This document shows positions 1 to 8,611 of a DNA stretch of 64,000 nt, one piece after another; position 1 is the first letter of the stretch, and every line of letters starts with the position of its first letter. Position numbers and translations under genes: made by a program. The DNA lies in assembly GCA_009930275.1 (NCBI GenBank), contig RZYP01000004.1, positions 32,844-96,843 of the forward strand, given 5' to 3'. The notes below the pieces were generated by a model that made no database searches, had not been told where the DNA came from, and saw only the letters and a list, made by a program, of their open reading frames with translations. Source of the stretch: Negativicutes bacterium (GTDB lineage: Bacteria > Bacillota_C > Negativicutes > Acidaminococcales > Acidaminococcaceae).

Positions 1-99
1 CGAGACGGTAAAAGACCAGATCAGAATAAACAAGAGCATCTTATCCCGCCACATCTGGATAAATTCTTTTTTGAGCAAAGCCAGCAATCTATTCCACAT
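1..99 (-). CDS. ABC-2 type transporter permease, N-terminal fragment (runs off the left edge)
   Basis: Only the first 33 codons lie in the window. The ATG directly follows the TAG stop of the preceding permease, so the two genes are translationally adjacent. The visible peptide has a short basic and amphipathic start (MWNRLLALLKKEF) and then a hydrophobic stretch, as in the second permease of YbhGFSR/YhhJ-type exporters. Upstream in the same direction lie the adaptor, the double ATPase and the first permease, so this is probably the second membrane subunit of that exporter. The rest of the gene cannot be judged. Confidence 0.7.
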   Translation of the reverse strand, partial: MWNRLLALLKKEFIQMWRDKMLLFILIWSFTVS

Positions 100-1230
100 C
101 TAGCTAACCTTCTTTCGAAAGGAAACTATCGCCAAAAAGTACAGGATGACAGCGTAGATTAATAAAGCTACCAGGTCCGGCCAAATAATGGAAAAGGAGG
201 CCCCTTTTAAGTAAATTCCTCGCACTATGTACATAAAATAAGTAGAAGGCAAGAAAATACTGACAAACTGCCCTAACGTCGATTGACTTGTAATTGGTGA
301 TAGAAACCCCGAATAGAAAAATGATGGCAGCATAGTAGTCAGAATCGTTATGAACATAGCCGCCAACTGCGAGGAAGCAATTATTGATATCAGCAAGCCA
401 TAACCTACGGTACAGAAAAGGAAGAGCAACGCGCTTACGGTAAGCGCTATAAAACTCCCTGTAAACCTTACCTCGAAAAACAAAACGCTTAGCAGGAAAA
501 TCAACAAATAGGCGACGAAAGAAATCACAATATAAGGAACCGCCTTACCAATTACGACTTCCCAGCCCTTAACAGGCGAACAGTATAAATTATAGATTGT
601 GCCAACTTCCTTTTCGCGAACGACTACGAGCGCCGCCAATAAAGAGGGATAAAACATCAGTATTGTCGAAATCAGGCCCGGCACAAGAAAGTTTTTGCTT
701 TCCAAGGTCGGATTATACCAGGAAATAGCTATTGGTTCGACGCTGGGCAGCGAAACATTTTGCCCATAAGAACTTTTGTAGCGCGAAATCAACAAATTAT
801 TTGTTTGTTGATTGATTGCGCCAACATAGCCTGTAACAACTTCGCTGCGAGACGGGAAGGAACCGTCAACAGAAACCCTGACGGATACGGGTTTGTTGCC
901 AGCAAGTTTTTCTGAAAAATCCTCCGGGATTTCAATACACAAACGAATCTTTCCTTGTGCCATCAGCTCTTCTGCCTGTCCCTCCCTGTCAAGCATGCCG
1001 AATAGAGTAAAATATTCGGAATTGGTGAAAGAACTGACATACTCGCGACTGGCAGCCGAGCGGTCGCGGTCATAAAAGGCCACGGGAATATTTTTAACGT
1101 CAAGCGTCATGCCTTCACCCATGATAATGATAATCATCATAGGAACGACAAGAGCCAGTCCTAAATAAAGAGGGTCACGCAAGAGTTCACGCGTTTCCTT
1201 ACCAATGATGGCAATTATTCGCTTAAACAT
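100..1230 (-). CDS. ABC-2 type transporter permease (YbhS/YbhR-like)
   Basis: Inner-membrane subunit of an ABC exporter. It has one N-terminal membrane segment (about residues 17-40), a long extracytoplasmic domain (to about residue 180) and five or six membrane segments in the C-terminal half, the standard ABC2_membrane_3 layout. I chose the ATG at 1230 (MFKRIIAI): an AGGAGGTG Shine-Dalgarno lies about 5 nt upstream, and the start overlaps the ATPase stop by 8 nt. A start at 1251 would lack such a site. The product is about 376 aa, normal for the family. It sits third in a tight adaptor-ATPase-permease-permease operon. The substrate is unknown; relatives export drugs or other hydrophobic compounds. 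Confidence 0.85.
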   Translation of the reverse strand: MFKRIIAIIGKETRELLRDPLYLGLALVVPMMIIIIMGEGMTLDVKNIPVAFYDRDRSAASREYVSSFTNSEYFTLFGMLDREGQAEELMAQGKIRLCIEIPEDFSEKLAGNKPVSVRVSVDGSFPSRSEVVTGYVGAINQQTNNLLISRYKSSYGQNVSLPSVEPIAISWYNPTLESKNFLVPGLISTILMFYPSLLAALVVVREKEVGTIYNLYCSPVKGWEVVIGKAVPYIVISFVAYLLIFLLSVLFFEVRFTGSFIALTVSALLFLFCTVGYGLLISIIASSQLAAMFITILTTMLPSFFYSGFLSPITSQSTLGQFVSIFLPSTYFMYIVRGIYLKGASFSIIWPDLVALLIYAVILYFLAIVSFRKKVS

Positions 1231-3172
1231 GCTGCACCTCCTCGTTCCCATTGCTTATGAGATCCATAAAGGTTTCTTCCATGGATAAATGGCTGGTTAT
1301 AACTGAAGCATTATCCAGTCCTTCACGCGCAAATGCCTCTTGCAGCTGTGCCATGTGTCTTTCCGGTGTCAGCGATCTCAGATGAATATCCTGGCCGTAC
1401 ATAGTCGCTCCCGGGAACATATTTTTAACCATGAAATAAGTTTTTTTCGGTTCCGGGGTGGTAATAATCAACAATTGCCCAAAGGCCATGGTGGCCTTAT
1501 GCTCGAGATTATCGGGACTATCAAGAGCCACAAGCCCCCCCTGGTCCATCAAAATGAGTCTGTCACAGCGCTCTGCCTCATCCATGTAGTGGGTTGAAAC
1601 AAGAACTGTTTTTCCTAGTTCGCGCGCCAATTGATAGATAATATTCCAGAATTCACGTCGCGCTACCGGATCAACGCCGGAGGTTGGCTCATCAAGAAAA
1701 ACAACAGGCGGTTCATGCAAGATAGCACAAATCAAGGACAATCTTTGCCTGATACCCAATGGTAGTTTGCCAGCCGGGCGATTAGTTAAAGTCGCCAGGC
1801 CGAATGTTTCCAAAAGTCTGTCATCGCTCATATTACTGACATTGTAGAGTCCTTTATATAAATTTATGTTCTCCCTCACAGTTAAATCACGATAGAGGGA
1901 AAACCTTTGCGACATGTACCCAATCCTATTCCACACTTCCTGTCGTTGCCCGAAAACATCAAACCCAGCGGTGCTGATTTTTCCAAAAGTTGGGGGCAGC
2001 AAACCACACATGCTCTTGATCAAAGTGGTTTTCCCTGCTCCATTTGGGCCAAGCAAACCAAAAACTTCGCCGCTGTAAATCTCACAAGTTATGTCGTTTA
2101 CCGCCTTAAAATCTCCAAACTTAATAGTAACATTTTGACAGTTAACAACGCTTTGACGGTTTGGAACCACTCCCCCAACGAAAGACATAGAGGCTCCATC
2201 CTTTTTTTGCCCCGTCATCTGCACGAAAACGTCATCTAACGAGGTCCTGACTTCCTCTATCTCGCAACAGGAAACACCTGCGCCTACCAAATAACTTTTT
2301 ACTTCGCTCTTTTCTCTTAACAATCTCATACTGATGCGTTTTCCAAGCAGTTGTGAATCAGCAACCCCATCAAACTTCTGCAAAAGAGTCAAGGCCTTAT
2401 ACTGGGGCTCAGCCAGGCATCTCACCATTTGCCCTTCCAGCCTTGTCTTTAAAGCAGCCGGTGCTCCCTGTACAATTATCTTACCTTCATGCATCAAAGC
2501 CACACGATGGCAGCGAGAAGCTTCGTCCATATAAGAGGTGCTCATTATTACGGTTACGTGACGTACCTCAACTAAATCAACGATTATCTGCCAAAACTCC
2601 TGGCGCGATCTGGGGTCAACGCCCGTTGTCGGCTCATCAAGAAAGATAATATTCGGCAAGTGGACAAGCGTACAAATCAAAGAAAGCTTCTGCCGCATCC
2701 CCCCCGATAAATTTCTCGCCTGTCTGCTTAAAAAAGGCTCCAAGCGGGTCATATGCAACATCTTTTTACTGTTTTCAGTAAAGATATCCGTAGGAATCTG
2801 GCGTAAATCCCGGAAAAAATTAATGTTCTCTTCAACAGACAAGCTTTCATATAAATTCAAGCCTATACCCTGCGGCATATAGCCGATAATATCTTTAATC
2901 TCATCTGACTGCGTTTGCGGGTCAAACCCCGCAACCCTTATTGTGCCCTCTGTGGCATCAGCTACTCCGGTCATCATTTGAATCATGCTTGTTTTGCCGG
3001 ATCCATCCGGGCCTATCAATCCAAAAATTTCTCCCGGCATAATATCAAAAGATACATCATTAACAGCTGTTACCGGTGCCTTGCCCTTGAATACTTTCGA
3101 GACATTGGCAACTGAAATAATTGGTTCCTGCGTTTGCAGTTGATTTGCGTCTTCTATTTTAACTTCATCCAT
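1223..3172 (-). CDS. ABC transporter ATPase with two fused nucleotide-binding domains (YbhF-like)
   Basis: About 649 aa carrying two complete ABC ATPase domains in tandem. Domain 1 has Walker A GPDGSGKT (about residues 54-61), signature LSGGMRQ and Walker B IIFLDEPTTGVD. Domain 2 has Walker A GPNGAGKT, a Walker B VVFLDEPTSGVD, and a degenerate signature LPLGIRQ in place of LSGG. Such asymmetry suggests one of the two composite ATP sites hydrolyses poorly; that is inference. The ATG at 3172 is preferred over a GTG at 3190 because AGAGG lies about 8 nt upstream. The gene overlaps the end of the adaptor gene by 19 nt and the next permease start by 8 nt, so the four proteins are co-translated. 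Confidence 0.9.
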   Translation of the reverse strand: MDEVKIEDANQLQTQEPIISVANVSKVFKGKAPVTAVNDVSFDIMPGEIFGLIGPDGSGKTSMIQMMTGVADATEGTIRVAGFDPQTQSDEIKDIIGYMPQGIGLNLYESLSVEENINFFRDLRQIPTDIFTENSKKMLHMTRLEPFLSRQARNLSGGMRQKLSLICTLVHLPNIIFLDEPTTGVDPRSRQEFWQIIVDLVEVRHVTVIMSTSYMDEASRCHRVALMHEGKIIVQGAPAALKTRLEGQMVRCLAEPQYKALTLLQKFDGVADSQLLGKRISMRLLREKSEVKSYLVGAGVSCCEIEEVRTSLDDVFVQMTGQKKDGASMSFVGGVVPNRQSVVNCQNVTIKFGDFKAVNDITCEIYSGEVFGLLGPNGAGKTTLIKSMCGLLPPTFGKISTAGFDVFGQRQEVWNRIGYMSQRFSLYRDLTVRENINLYKGLYNVSNMSDDRLLETFGLATLTNRPAGKLPLGIRQRLSLICAILHEPPVVFLDEPTSGVDPVARREFWNIIYQLARELGKTVLVSTHYMDEAERCDRLILMDQGGLVALDSPDNLEHKATMAFGQLLIITTPEPKKTYFMVKNMFPGATMYGQDIHLRSLTPERHMAQLQEAFAREGLDNASVITSHLSMEETFMDLISNGNEEVQHV

Positions 3173-4254
3173 GGCAAATCCTCTTTCCACCGCAGAACCA
3201 CATCTCCCGGCATACCTGGCTTCAGCATGCCCTCTGGGTTCTCGACAGTTACTTCGACCGCGAACACTAGTTTGACCCGTTCTTCTTTCGTTTCAACATT
3301 CTTTGGCGTAAATTGTGCCTGGTCAGAAATTTTAGTTACCTTGCCATTAAAGTGTCTGTCGGGATACGCATCAACATAAATACGAGCTTCACTGCCCAGA
3401 TGAACCTTGCCTATCTGCTGCTCCGGGACATAAATTTTCATATAAATGTTTCTAAGGTCAATAATTAAGAAGAGCGGGGAAACAGCATTTACAACCTGTC
3501 CGACTTCGACAGGCCTTGTGATAACAGTTCCGTCAACAGGCGACTGCACTTGCAGTTCTTTTTGATTGGCCTGTAATTCGGCCAGTTTTGCCCGCAGAGA
3601 CTCAACGCTGGCCTGACTGGCCTCAAATTGCTTTTGTTTAATATCTATGGCGACTTTTGAAGATTGAGCCGCAGCCATATTTGCCTTGGCTGCCTCATGT
3701 AGTTGTATCATAGCGGTAACATCCGCCATGCTGCTTTCATAGTCCAGCTTCTTGCTATCAAATTCCCTTGCGGAAATAGCACCGTCTTTGTACAACTGCA
3801 AATATCTATGATAATTGCTCTCGGCAATTTCCTTCACGGCTTGTGCTTTTTCCAACTGTGCCTGGACATTTTCAATTGAAGCCTGTGCTGCCCAAATGGT
3901 AGAATCTGAATTTCTGCGAGCATATTCCAAGTCATAGCCTGCCTGCTCTTTTTGTAATTGGGCAACCCTCAAGTTTTCCTGTGCTCCGACTACTTGGGCT
4001 TGTATTTGTTCCGAATCCAATACTGCCAAAATTTGACCTTTTTTCACGATATTACCCTCGTCTGCCAGAAGGCTTAGCACACGCCCCTGTACTCGCGAAG
4101 AAACATTAATCTCACGCCCTTCGACTCTGCCCCCTGCCACCAAAAAGCCATCCGGCAGTTTATTTGCCTGTTGGCGCCAAAAAAACCACCCTAATCCTAT
4201 AATTATGCAGCCTATCACAATGTAAAAGACTTGTTTTGTGGATATTTTATTCAT
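3154..4254 (-). CDS. HlyD-family periplasmic adaptor (membrane fusion protein)
   Basis: Adaptor linking an inner-membrane ABC exporter to an outer-membrane channel. It has a short cytoplasmic start, one membrane segment (about residues 8-25), a biotinyl-lipoyl-like half motif (GRVLSLLADEGNIVKKGQIL), a long Ala/Gln/Glu-rich coiled-coil hairpin (about residues 90-230), the second lipoyl half (VQSPVDGTVITRPVEVGQVV) and a beta-barrel domain. The ATG at 4254 gives about 366 aa and has GGGGTGA just upstream; extending to 4362 adds an implausible leader. It is first in the exporter operon. Its presence implies an outer membrane. No outer-membrane factor gene is visible in the window. Confidence 0.85.
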   Translation of the reverse strand: MNKISTKQVFYIVIGCIIIGLGWFFWRQQANKLPDGFLVAGGRVEGREINVSSRVQGRVLSLLADEGNIVKKGQILAVLDSEQIQAQVVGAQENLRVAQLQKEQAGYDLEYARRNSDSTIWAAQASIENVQAQLEKAQAVKEIAESNYHRYLQLYKDGAISAREFDSKKLDYESSMADVTAMIQLHEAAKANMAAAQSSKVAIDIKQKQFEASQASVESLRAKLAELQANQKELQVQSPVDGTVITRPVEVGQVVNAVSPLFLIIDLRNIYMKIYVPEQQIGKVHLGSEARIYVDAYPDRHFNGKVTKISDQAQFTPKNVETKEERVKLVFAVEVTVENPEGMLKPGMPGDVVLRWKEDLPWMKLK

Positions 4255-4460
4255 TGTAATGTCACCCCACACACTTTTAAATATTTGCGTTCTTAACGAG
4301 AGGCTGAATAATATTAGATGAAAATTAATGCCTTGATTACGCATCTTTTTAATGCATAGCATTCTAGTTTTTAAGCAAAAATCCTTTATTTTTAAAATTT
4401 TCTCACAATATCTCTCTTTTCTCTTTTTAACTTCAGCATTTCAAATGCTTTACTAAAAAC

Positions 4461-4500
4461 CAAAAGGCAAAAACACTTTAAAATGTGTTTTTGCCTTTTA
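4461..4500 (-). terminator. Rho-independent terminator after cstA
   Basis: A near-perfect hairpin with arms AAAGGCAAAAACAC and GTGTTTTTGCCTTT lies 60-100 nt beyond the cstA stop and is flanked by A/T runs. It separates cstA from the downstream exporter operon. Confidence 0.8.
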
Positions 4501-4558
4501 AACCAAACCGTATAAAAATTTTCAAAAATAATCGCAATGTTAGTCCAAAAATAATTTT

Positions 4559-6265
4559 CTAGGCCTGTTCATGACTATCGGAGACTAATGCATCTGCTTC
4601 AGTATCTGAATCAAAGAGTTTACGAACGCTTTGCGAAGCAATCAACATCGCCAATACAATCAAAGCAATTGCCATTATAAGCTGCAACCCATCTGTCAAG
4701 AAAGAGAACCCGCCGGTGGTCATGAATTTCTTGACAATACCATAGATGGACATCAGTAACGCGATTATCGTAGCAGCAAACATGAAGCACATAGGAATGT
4801 AGAGCATCTTGCCCTCACGACCTGTAACCTTCAGGAACACGGCAAGTGCAATTAGAACTAAGGCTGAGCAAAGCTGATTGGCTGCCCCGAATAAAGGCCA
4901 GACGTTCATATAGCCGCCTAAACAAAGTAAATATCCAAAAAACAAAGTGATGACAGTCGCAAAATACTTATTCGTCAACAAGCGCTGCATGGCCGACATC
5001 TTAGAAAAATCAGCATTATTACCCGCAAAAAGTTCCTGGAAGCACATGCGTCCGATACGTCCGACCGAATCAAGCGTAGTCAGTGCCAAAGCAGATACGC
5101 ACATGGTTATGACACAAGTTGCCACATGTTTGGACAAACCAAACATTGACAGGAAATTACCAACTGAGGCGGAAAAAATCTGGAAAGGAGTGCCTTTAGG
5201 CATGACGCCGCCGGTGGCAGCCGCCCCAACAACAATCAGAGATACAACTGCCAAAATAGTTTCAATCAACATCGAGCCATAACCTATAAAAAGCATATCT
5301 TTTTCGTTGGATACGGTTTTCGATGATGTTCCTGAAGAAACCAGACTATGAAAACCTGAAACCGCACCACAGGCGATAGTAATAAAGAGTATTGGGAATA
5401 AAGGCTTGCCGTTTACTTCAAAGCCATTAAAAGGTGCAAGCTCAATAGTCGGATTGGTGAAAACAACACCAATAACGCCGCTGGCAATCATGCCAAGCAG
5501 CAAGAAGGAGCTCAGATAATCACGAGGTTCCATCAGAAGCCACATCGGCAGAACGGCAGCCATGAACATATACGCAAAAACAACATAAATCCAGGTTGTC
5601 TTAGTAAAATATAAAGGATAAGCAATTCCTGCTGCCAACATACCAAAAATCAAAATCAGGCCAACTGCTAATTTAGGTTTTTCCGGCAATGGGATTTTTT
5701 TTAGAAAGAGCCCGAATAAAATCGCGACGAAAATATAAAGCATAGATATCGAGGCCGCAGCAGCGTTAGGAGTTGCAAGAGCACCGTTGGCAGCAAAGCC
5801 GTTAAAAGTACCGGCAACTATATCAGCGAAAGCAGCAGTAATTAAAAGAGTGAATAACCATGAAAATAGCAAGAACATGCGCTTTCCGGTTCTGCCAATG
5901 TATTTTTCAATAAGCATGCCCATTGACTTTCCTTCGTTTTTGACCGAAGCATAAAGAGCAGTAAAATCCTGTACTGCGCCAAAGAATATGCCGCCCACCA
6001 TTAACCAAAGCATAACGGGAACCCAACCAAACATTGCCGCGATAATAGGACCGGTTACAGGGCCGGCACCTGTTATGGATGAAAACTGATGAGCAAAAAC
6101 AGTAAATTTAGACGACGGTACATAATCATTGCCATCCTCAAAGAGATACGCAGGTGTCTTGGCCTTCGGATCTATACCCCAGATTCTCGTCAGCCAGCGG
6201 CCATAAATAAAGTAGCCGCTCAAACATACCAAAAGAGCAATTCCCAACAACGTCAACCCATTCAT
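4559..6265 (-). CDS. cstA: CstA-family membrane transporter (carbon starvation protein)
   Basis: A polytopic inner-membrane protein of 568 aa with about 16 hydrophobic segments. It carries the conserved N-terminal CstA block (PSSKFTVFAHQFSSITGAGP, about residues 50-70) and the central GFHSLVSSGTSSKT motif. Characterised CstA/BtsT relatives import pyruvate or peptides; which applies here cannot be read from sequence. The gene stands alone between a terminator and its own T-box leader, so it is monocistronic. The leader reads a leucine codon (see the leader entry), implying induction when charged tRNA-Leu runs low. That would suit a peptide or amino-acid supply role better than a simple carbon-starvation role; this last point is inference. 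Confidence 0.9.
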   Translation of the reverse strand: MNGLTLLGIALLVCLSGYFIYGRWLTRIWGIDPKAKTPAYLFEDGNDYVPSSKFTVFAHQFSSITGAGPVTGPIIAAMFGWVPVMLWLMVGGIFFGAVQDFTALYASVKNEGKSMGMLIEKYIGRTGKRMFLLFSWLFTLLITAAFADIVAGTFNGFAANGALATPNAAAASISMLYIFVAILFGLFLKKIPLPEKPKLAVGLILIFGMLAAGIAYPLYFTKTTWIYVVFAYMFMAAVLPMWLLMEPRDYLSSFLLLGMIASGVIGVVFTNPTIELAPFNGFEVNGKPLFPILFITIACGAVSGFHSLVSSGTSSKTVSNEKDMLFIGYGSMLIETILAVVSLIVVGAAATGGVMPKGTPFQIFSASVGNFLSMFGLSKHVATCVITMCVSALALTTLDSVGRIGRMCFQELFAGNNADFSKMSAMQRLLTNKYFATVITLFFGYLLCLGGYMNVWPLFGAANQLCSALVLIALAVFLKVTGREGKMLYIPMCFMFAATIIALLMSIYGIVKKFMTTGGFSFLTDGLQLIMAIALIVLAMLIASQSVRKLFDSDTEADALVSDSHEQA

Positions 6266-6383
6266 AATCCATTACTTCCTTTCAGATTTCTGCTTGCCTC
6301 AAAATATCGATTCCATTTCTCGGTAGGCTATTATTAACAGAATACCAAGCAGATTCTTGCCCCCACACTGACGGAAGAAAAAC

Positions 6384-6672
6384 AAAAAAACCCCCGTCTC
6401 CAATATACACCAACGTAATTGAAGACGAAGGTTAACCTCCGCGTTACCACTTCACTTGCCGACTATTCGGCCATCTCAGCCGTATCTGGAAAAAAACCGG
6501 GATACGCTTCTTTTTAACGGTAGAAAACCGGACACTGCTTACTAGACTTCAGCCCGCTGCTCCCAGATGAGAAAAATAAAAAGAATCCACCGGCTCACAC
6601 CAAGCGTCGGCTCTCTGCAGAAAAAGCATTTTATTTTTATATTCTGTTCATTGCATTTAATATATTCTGTTA
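6384..6672 (-). promoter_or_regulatory. T-box leader of cstA, leucine (CTC) specifier
   Basis: The antiterminator core GTGGTAACGCGG lies at about 6437-6450. It is followed by a terminator whose arms pair across 6391-6432 and end in a T-run (6384-6390). Stem I carries AGAGAGCC and a distal GGTGTGAG loop. The specifier is read by alignment with the other leaders in this window: all share NNN followed by a purine and a CTCCGGAG-like block, here CTC-A-TCTGGGAG. CTC is at 6569-6571. It lies opposite ATAT, between two helices that can be drawn by hand (AAAAATAAAA/TTTTATTTTT and CAGA/TCTG). The UGGU bulge suits an A73 tRNA such as tRNA-Leu. Confidence 0.85.
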
Positions 6673-6678
6673 AACCGG

Positions 6679-6707
6679 AGTATAGCACCGGCATTTACCG
6701 CTGTCAA
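6679..6707 (-). promoter_or_regulatory. Sigma-A promoter of the cstA T-box transcript
   Basis: The -35 TTGACA (6702-6707) and -10 TATACT (6679-6684) are separated by exactly 17 nt, placing the transcript start near 6672, just before the T-box stem I. Confidence 0.85.
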
Positions 6708-6784
6708 GGGCTTTTTTCACATATATTCTGCAACAATTCACGCCCTCAAATCCCAAAATGTCAAAAAGTTAGCAAAAAAAATCA

Positions 6785-6813
6785 TTGACAATCATTCATA
6801 TTAGTAATATATT
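6785..6813 (+). promoter_or_regulatory. Sigma-A promoter of the trpB-like T-box transcript
   Basis: TTGACA (6785-6790) and TATATT (6808-6813) have 17-nt spacing and lie upstream of the T-box. It is divergent from, and about 80 nt away from, the cstA promoter. Confidence 0.85.
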
Positions 6814-6819
6814 GAGTAG

Positions 6820-7115
6820 CAATAAAGATAAACCGAGGATTAAGATTAGTAAATACAGCTATTTATTCTCAGAGAACTGCAGGTGCTGTGAATGCAGTAA
6901 TAAAGGCTATATTGAATGGACTTATGAGGGTAGGAAGAAAGGCAGCAGAACGTTGCTGAGTAATGCCTGACGGGAACTCCGCCCGTTACCAAGGGAGCAT
7001 ACATGTTAGTGTATGGATTGAGCGGGTGCTTTGCACCAAATTGAGTGGTACCGCAAAAGTTAATTTAAGACTTTTGTCTCAGTAAAAATACTGTGGCAAA
7101 AGTCTTTTTTTATAC
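6820..7115 (+). promoter_or_regulatory. T-box leader of the trpB-like gene, tryptophan (TGG) specifier
   Basis: The T-box core GAGTGGTACCGC is at 7043-7054. It is followed by a terminator with arms AGACTTTTG (7068-7076) and CAAAAGTCT (7097-7105) and a T-run. The AGTA element of stem I lies opposite the sequence GAA-TGG-A, flanked by helices AATACAGC/GCTATATT and TAAG/CTTA, so the specifier is TGG at 6917-6919. This matches a tryptophan synthase-type gene downstream. One oddity: the bulge reads UGGU, whereas bacterial tRNA-Trp normally has G73; a G-U wobble pair would be needed. Confidence 0.85.
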
Positions 7116-7165
7116 CATAAAACTTCTTCCGTTTATTTACGATGCAAGAGAAAGGGGTCATAATT

Positions 7166-8545
7166 ATGTCAAAAAAAATTCCACACAGACTTTACCTTAC
7201 TGAGGAACAAATGCCTAAACAATGGTACAATCTGCGGGCAGATATGAAAGAAAAACCGGAACCTCTGCTAAATCCAGACACATTTCAGCCAATTAAAACG
7301 GAAGATCTGTATCCGGTCTTTTGTGAGAAATTAGCCGCGCAGGAAATGGATAACGAAACAAGATATTTCGATATTCCTGAAGAAATTCAGGATTTCTATA
7401 AGATGTACCGGCCCTCTCCCCTAATTCGAGCTTTCAATCTCGAGAAAGCTTTAGGAACTCCGGCTAAAATATATTACAAATTTGAAGGCAACAACACTTC
7501 CGGCAGTCACAAGCTCAATTCTGCCATAGCCCAAGCCTACTACGCGAAAGAACAGGGGCTGACCAGCCTGACCACAGAAACCGGTGCCGGACAATGGGGA
7601 ACAGCCTTGGCTGAGGCTTGTTCTTACTACAATATCCCTTTGACAGTATATATGGTCAAGTGCTCCTATGAACAAAAGCCTTTTAGAAAAATCGTCATGC
7701 AGACATTCGGTGCTAACGTTATACCAAGTCCCAGCGATACAACCAATGTCGGACGCAGCATCTTAGAAAATGACCCTTTGACAGGCGGCAGCCTTGGCTG
7801 TGCTATCTCAGAAGCAATAGAAAAAGCTGTCACAACTCCGGGTTGCCGTTATGTGTTGGGCTCCGTCCTCAACCAGGTTCTGCTCCACCAGTCTATTATT
7901 GGCATTGAATCTAAACAAGCCATGGAACTGCTGGATGAATATCCTGACATAGTAATTGGCTGCGCAGGCGGCGGCTCAAACCTTGGCGGTTTGATAGCGC
8001 CTTTTATGCAGGACAAACTGCTCGGCAAGGCTTCTTCCAGGATAATTGCGGTAGAGCCGGCTTCATGTCCTTCTTTAACTCGCGGTCGTTATGCCTATGA
8101 CTTCTGCGATACCGGGAAAGTAACGCCACTGGCAAAAATGTATACCTTAGGAAGCGGCTTCATGCCTTCTCCGAGTCATTCCGGCGGTTTGAGATATCAC
8201 GGAATGTCTCCAATCTTGTCGAAATTGTATCATGACGGTTATATGGAGGCAGTAGCTGTTGAACAGACCAAAGTATTTGAGGCTGCTGTACTATTCGCCA
8301 AACAGGAAACCATCCTTCCTGCTCCTGAATCGGCACATGCCATTCGTGCGGCAATTGATGAAGCTCTCAAATGCAAGGAAACCGGAGAAGCCAAGACAAT
8401 TCTCTTTGGTCTTACCGGCACAGGCTACTTCGATATGAGTGCTTATAACGCCTTTAATGAAGGAACTATGAGCGATTATGTTCCCAGTGACGAAGATCTA
8501 CTAAAAAGCTTTGCCAACTTGCCTCAAGTTTCTGCCAGCAAATAA
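7166..8545 (+). CDS. trpB: TrpB2-type tryptophan synthase beta chain (stand-alone)
   Basis: PLP enzyme of the TrpB2 subgroup, expected to join indole and serine into tryptophan. The PLP lysine is K116 in the GSHKLNSA motif. The phosphate-binding loop is visible as GCAGGGSNLGG, and the length (459 aa) fits TrpB2 rather than the shorter TrpB1. The ATG at 7166 has AAAGGGGT about 8 nt upstream; the ATG at 7142 has no such site. No trpA or other trp gene is nearby. The gene is monocistronic, behind a tryptophan T-box and before a terminator. This suggests a salvage synthase using free indole, or a partner for TrpA encoded elsewhere. Confidence 0.85.
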   Translation: MSKKIPHRLYLTEEQMPKQWYNLRADMKEKPEPLLNPDTFQPIKTEDLYPVFCEKLAAQEMDNETRYFDIPEEIQDFYKMYRPSPLIRAFNLEKALGTPAKIYYKFEGNNTSGSHKLNSAIAQAYYAKEQGLTSLTTETGAGQWGTALAEACSYYNIPLTVYMVKCSYEQKPFRKIVMQTFGANVIPSPSDTTNVGRSILENDPLTGGSLGCAISEAIEKAVTTPGCRYVLGSVLNQVLLHQSIIGIESKQAMELLDEYPDIVIGCAGGGSNLGGLIAPFMQDKLLGKASSRIIAVEPASCPSLTRGRYAYDFCDTGKVTPLAKMYTLGSGFMPSPSHSGGLRYHGMSPILSKLYHDGYMEAVAVEQTKVFEAAVLFAKQETILPAPESAHAIRAAIDEALKCKETGEAKTILFGLTGTGYFDMSAYNAFNEGTMSDYVPSDEDLLKSFANLPQVSASK

Positions 8546-8552
8546 AATTGTT

Positions 8553-8598
8553 AAAAAGAGCATTCACCATTATAAATTTAGTGGTGAATGCTCTTTTA
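8553..8598. terminator. Bidirectional terminator between trpB and the YeiH-like gene
   Basis: The long hairpin has arms AAAAGAGCATTCACCA and TGGTGAATGCTCTTTT and is flanked by A and T runs. It sits exactly between two convergent genes. Confidence 0.85.
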
Positions 8599-8611
8599 CC
8601 TTGAAAACCCT

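Noticed and set aside
6545..6562. GGC, GTC or TCT as specifier of the cstA T-box
   Set aside because: These triplets lie 3' of the CTGGGAG block, outside the loop defined by pairing; glycine and serine would also disagree with the UGGU bulge.
6567..6970. Two short plus-strand frames between cstA and trpB
   Set aside because: They overlap the cstA and trpB T-box leaders and promoters; the RNA structures explain the sequence.
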